Below, one piece after another: positions 14,115 to 16,192 of a stretch of DNA of 16,192 bases. Each line of letters opens with the position of its first letter. Within the stretch, counting starts at the first letter, position 1. The stretch comes from Bacteroidales bacterium UBA1458 (GTDB lineage Bacteria; Bacteroidota; Bacteroidia; Bacteroidales; VadinHA17), in NCBI GenBank assembly GCA_002325785.1, contig DCSU01000085.1, forward strand, positions 54,687 through 70,878, read 5' to 3'. The position numbers and the translations under genes are program-made. The notes under the pieces are model-generated. The model had not been told where the DNA came from. It was given only the letters and a program-made list of their open reading frames with translations, and did no database searches.

Positions 14115-15599
14115 CTATTCGGAGTGATAGAGTGCGAATGTACTTATATGGGGGGTTGCCCTTGATGAAACGATGGTGAGACGGATTTCATCGGCTTTTA
14201 CCTCGGGGAACTGCAAGAGGCGCTTATAGCCTATGGTTGTTCCTGAGGCAATGGTATCCCACTGTTCTCCTGCAAGGGCCTCTATGATAAACTTCTCCAC
14301 CCTCTGTCCCCTGCTGATGTCTTCCTGAAGCATAGCCACATTAAAGGTTGCGGCTATCGCCGGAACGAATGAGGCTGTGCGGTCACGGCGCGGCCTCCAT
14401 GAGGTGCTGTTATCTCCGTCTATCGCTCCTGAGCTGCCCCGGCCGTAGGGCCTTGCCCCGTTGAGGAGATCGGTGTCATAAAGGCCATCGATCCATGCCT
14501 TCAGTCCCATGAGACTACGGATGTCATGGTCTGTTATCAGCCCCCTGTTGTCAGGCGGCACGTTGAGCAGCAGCACGGCGTTGCGGCCGACGGAGCTCAT
14601 GTAGATATCTGCCAGCTTATCAACATCCTTTACCAGGCTGTCTTCCGAGGCATGCCAGAACCAACCCGGGCGGATTGACACATCCACCTCGGCAGGATAC
14701 CAGTAGACATTATCCGCTTTTTGCAGCAGGGTGCTGCTGCCAAGATCCGCTGACATGGGAGTCAGTCTTAGTGCATCGTTTATTGCACGGCTGGAGGGAG
14801 TGCCTCCGGGCGCAAGCGCGGTCACGCTCCACTCCGTCTCGCGGCCGTAACCGGTCTCTGTGCCAACCCATCTTACGTCCTCCCCCATGACTGCGGTGAC
14901 GGCATCCGGTTGCAGCTTCCTGATGAGGTCATAATAGGCCTGCCAGTCATATTCCTGCCGGCGCCCGTCAGCTCCTTCGCCGTTGGCACCGTCAAACCAC
15001 ACCTCATCAACCTTCCCGTACCAGGTTAACAGCTCTGTCAGCTGCTCCATGTAAAATCTGTTGTATGCTAAGGAATCACCGTAGCATTCTGCGTTGCGGT
15101 CCCAGGGAGACAGGTATACCCCGAATCTCATATCGTGCCTGTCACAGGCATCCCTCAGCTCCCTGATAACATCGCCTTTCCCTTCTTTCCATGGACTTGA
15201 AGCCACCGAGTGATCAGTCGTCTTTGTCGGCCACAGGCAGAAACCGTCGTGATGTTTGGCTGTGATGATGATCATCTTCATGCCTGCATCACTGAGCACC
15301 CTTACCCACTGTTCTGCGTCAAGAGAAGAGGGGTTGAACAGCTCCGGCGATTCATCCCCGTCACCCCACTCCTTCCCGGTGAAGGTATTTATGGTGAAGT
15401 GAATGAAGGCTGTCATCTCCAGCTTCTGCCATTCAAGCTGGCGGGGGTATGGCACTACGCGGGCAGCCATTGCCTCCTTTGCTCCCAGGCCGGGCTGAAC
15501 AGGAAACGTTACCCTGCCGTGGTGATACTCAGTGACATCCTCCCTTGAACAGGAGATTAAAGTTGCTATGCAACCTAACGTAAACAGTAACTTTTTCAT
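14115..15599 (-). CDS. Alpha-L-fucosidase (GH29) lipoprotein
   Basis: An exo-fucosidase of 494 residues that would remove terminal alpha-L-fucose from glycans outside the cytoplasm. Lipobox LISC (Cys17) ends the signal. The GH29 barrel (about 50-380) shows FIHFTINTFTGKEWGDG, the AKHHDGFCLW block (114-123), and the nucleophile Asp203 in VWFDGANGEG. The VRWVGTETGYGRETEWSV stretch (242-259) is similar to Bacteroides GH29 subfamily-B enzymes, which favour alpha-1,3/1,4-linked fucose in branched structures (inference by resemblance). The C-terminal ~110 residues look like a beta-sandwich, F5/8 type C-like (NSTSWRPRRD). It starts 8 bases after the DUF3052-like gene, so the two are cotranscribed. 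Confidence 0.93.
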   Translation of the reverse strand: MKKLLFTLGCIATLISCSREDVTEYHHGRVTFPVQPGLGAKEAMAARVVPYPRQLEWQKLEMTAFIHFTINTFTGKEWGDGDESPELFNPSSLDAEQWVRVLSDAGMKMIIITAKHHDGFCLWPTKTTDHSVASSPWKEGKGDVIRELRDACDRHDMRFGVYLSPWDRNAECYGDSLAYNRFYMEQLTELLTWYGKVDEVWFDGANGEGADGRRQEYDWQAYYDLIRKLQPDAVTAVMGEDVRWVGTETGYGRETEWSVTALAPGGTPSSRAINDALRLTPMSADLGSSTLLQKADNVYWYPAEVDVSIRPGWFWHASEDSLVKDVDKLADIYMSSVGRNAVLLLNVPPDNRGLITDHDIRSLMGLKAWIDGLYDTDLLNGARPYGRGSSGAIDGDNSTSWRPRRDRTASFVPAIAATFNVAMLQEDISRGQRVEKFIIEALAGEQWDTIASGTTIGYKRLLQFPEVKADEIRLTIVSSRATPHISTFALYHSE

Positions 15600-15607
15600 C
15601 AGCCGGC

Positions 15608-16015
15608 TTATTTTCCGGATTTGACATACTTGGCATTTCTGAATCGCACGGCCGACCAGTCATTGTCAACTGCCACCTGGCTAACCCGCCTGAAGCCTGT
15701 CTCCTCAACACTGTTCCAACCGTGTTCACGGTTGATGTCTGCGGCGCTTCTGCGTGAACGATCTTTCGGGTACGCCATCCACAGCTTACCGTCGTCACTC
15801 AGGTTGTGAATGCATGCCGGCCCTATTTTCTCCACATCTGAGGAGGCCGGAGTAAAGGCAATCATAAATTCATACAGGTACCGTGCGTTTATCTCAGTGT
15901 CTACTTGCACGCCGGGCAACAGGCTGCTGATTCGGTTGCGGAACTCCTCAGGAGCATTCAGAACAGCTATCCGCACCTGATCCTTATATCTGAGCTTTTT
16001 CAGAATTTCATCCAT
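15608..16015 (-). CDS. DUF3052-like small protein
   Basis: A 135-residue soluble protein. The layout fits the DUF3052 superfamily from memory: an N-terminal KLRYKDQVRIAVLNAPEEF strand, a middle DDGKLWMAYPKDRS block (about 75-88) and a C-terminal VDNDWSAVRFRN block (about 116-127). The function of that family is not known. No signal peptide is present, so it is cytoplasmic, unlike the exported fucosidase that follows 8 bases later. A TATATTTG box lies 21 bases upstream of the ATG at 16015, making this the probable first gene of the fucosidase operon. Confidence 0.75.
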   Translation of the reverse strand: MDEILKKLRYKDQVRIAVLNAPEEFRNRISSLLPGVQVDTEINARYLYEFMIAFTPASSDVEKIGPACIHNLSDDGKLWMAYPKDRSRRSAADINREHGWNSVEETGFRRVSQVAVDNDWSAVRFRNAKYVKSGK

Positions 16016-16035
16016 TTCTTCCCTCTTTCCGTTGA

Positions 16036-16043
16036 CAAATATA
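16036..16043 (-). promoter_or_regulatory. Bacteroidota -7 box (TATATTTG) for the DUF3052-fucosidase operon
   Basis: The minus-strand octamer TATATTTG matches TAnnTTTG exactly. It would place transcription start near 16029, about 14 bases before the ATG at 16015. No TTTG -33 box is apparent upstream. Confidence 0.5.
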
Positions 16044-16078
16044 ATAATTATGAGCCTCTGCCGCTTCTCCCTCTTTTA

Positions 16079-16110
16079 TTGGCTTTTTATCTTAATCTGT
16101 CGTATATTTG
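16079..16110 (+). promoter_or_regulatory. Promoter upstream of the TPP riboswitch (TTGG ... TATATTTG)
   Basis: TATATTTG (16103-16110) matches TAnnTTTG exactly, with TTGG (16079-16082) about 20 bases upstream as a -33 candidate. Transcription would begin near 16117, right at the 5' edge of the riboswitch. It diverges from the TATATTTG box at 16036-16043. Confidence 0.7.
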
Positions 16111-16118
16111 TGGTGTCA

Positions 16119-16192
16119 AATTACGGGGTGCCTAACTTAACAGGCTGAGATCATACCCTTAAAACCTGATCCGGGTAATGCCGGCGTAGGGA
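16119..16192 (+). promoter_or_regulatory. TPP riboswitch (thi box), 3' end at window edge
   Basis: The conserved thi-box elements are in order: GGGGTGCC (16125-16132), CTGAGA (16145-16150), ACCCTT (16155-16160), ACCTGAT (16164-16170), then CCGG-GTAATG-CCGG (16171-16184) and CGTAGGGA (16185-16192). The CTGAGA and CCTGAT segments bind the pyrimidine and pyrophosphate sides of thiamine pyrophosphate. The aptamer is essentially complete, with only the last bases of the closing P1 helix beyond the edge. It should control a thiamine biosynthesis or transport gene (for example thiC, thiS or a thiamine-related outer-membrane receptor) outside the window; which one cannot be seen. Confidence 0.95.

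Noticed and set aside
1..16192. CRISPR array, tRNA, rRNA, insertion sequence, prophage or defence system
   Set aside because: No regularly spaced repeats, cloverleaf sequence, transposase, integrase or terminal inverted repeats were found; every gene has an ordinary chromosomal assignment or is a small envelope protein.

Overview
The window looks like a chromosomal segment of a Bacteroidota member, probably Bacteroidales-like. Three things support this. Several genes belong to families typical of that phylum (DUF4290, DUF4251, SPII lipoprotein glycosidases, and an NtrC-like regulator without a C-terminal HTH). Several intergenic regions carry TAnnTTTG boxes, the Bacteroidota -7 promoter element. 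Shine-Dalgarno motifs are not evident at most starts. I saw no rRNA, tRNA, CRISPR array, insertion sequence or phage gene. Genes are packed tightly and no gap between genes exceeds about 110 bases.

Layout. (1) Bases 2-1600 (+) hold an MBOAT O-acyltransferase, cut at its 5' end, with a repeat-bearing low-complexity N-terminus. (2) Converging on it from 7458 down to 1622 (-) is a compact four-gene unit: ABC ATPase, ABC-2 permease, a sigma-54-type response regulator lacking a DNA-binding domain, and a family 2 glycoside hydrolase lipoprotein. Gaps are 3 and 12 bases, then a 4-base ATGA overlap. (3) From 12387 down to 7565 (-) run a CapA-like phosphoesterase-fold protein, a nickel/cobalt-type membrane transporter, a DUF4290 protein, a RidA deaminase, GrpE and DnaJ, closed by a clear intrinsic terminator. 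(4) Bases 12446-13051 (+) hold a DUF2179/UPF0316 membrane protein. (5) From 16015 down to 13053 (-) run a DUF3052-like protein, a GH29 fucosidase lipoprotein, a DUF4251 protein and a small unknown lipoprotein. (6) The + strand right edge holds a promoter and a TPP riboswitch, so thiamine biosynthesis or transport genes should begin just outside the window.

How the genes fit together. GrpE and DnaJ are the nucleotide-exchange factor and J-domain partner of DnaK, which is not in the window. The two glycosidases are predicted surface or periplasmic lipoproteins for trimming galactosyl/glucuronyl- and fucosyl-containing glycans, but no SusC/SusD pair accompanies them, so this is not a typical polysaccharide utilisation locus. 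The ABC pair resembles NatA/NatB-type exporters. Most of the window is ordinary housekeeping or accessory chromosome. The parts most worth a second look are the HTH-less regulator coupled to a glycosidase, the repeat at the MBOAT N-terminus, and the compact terminator/promoter and stop-codon palindromes.
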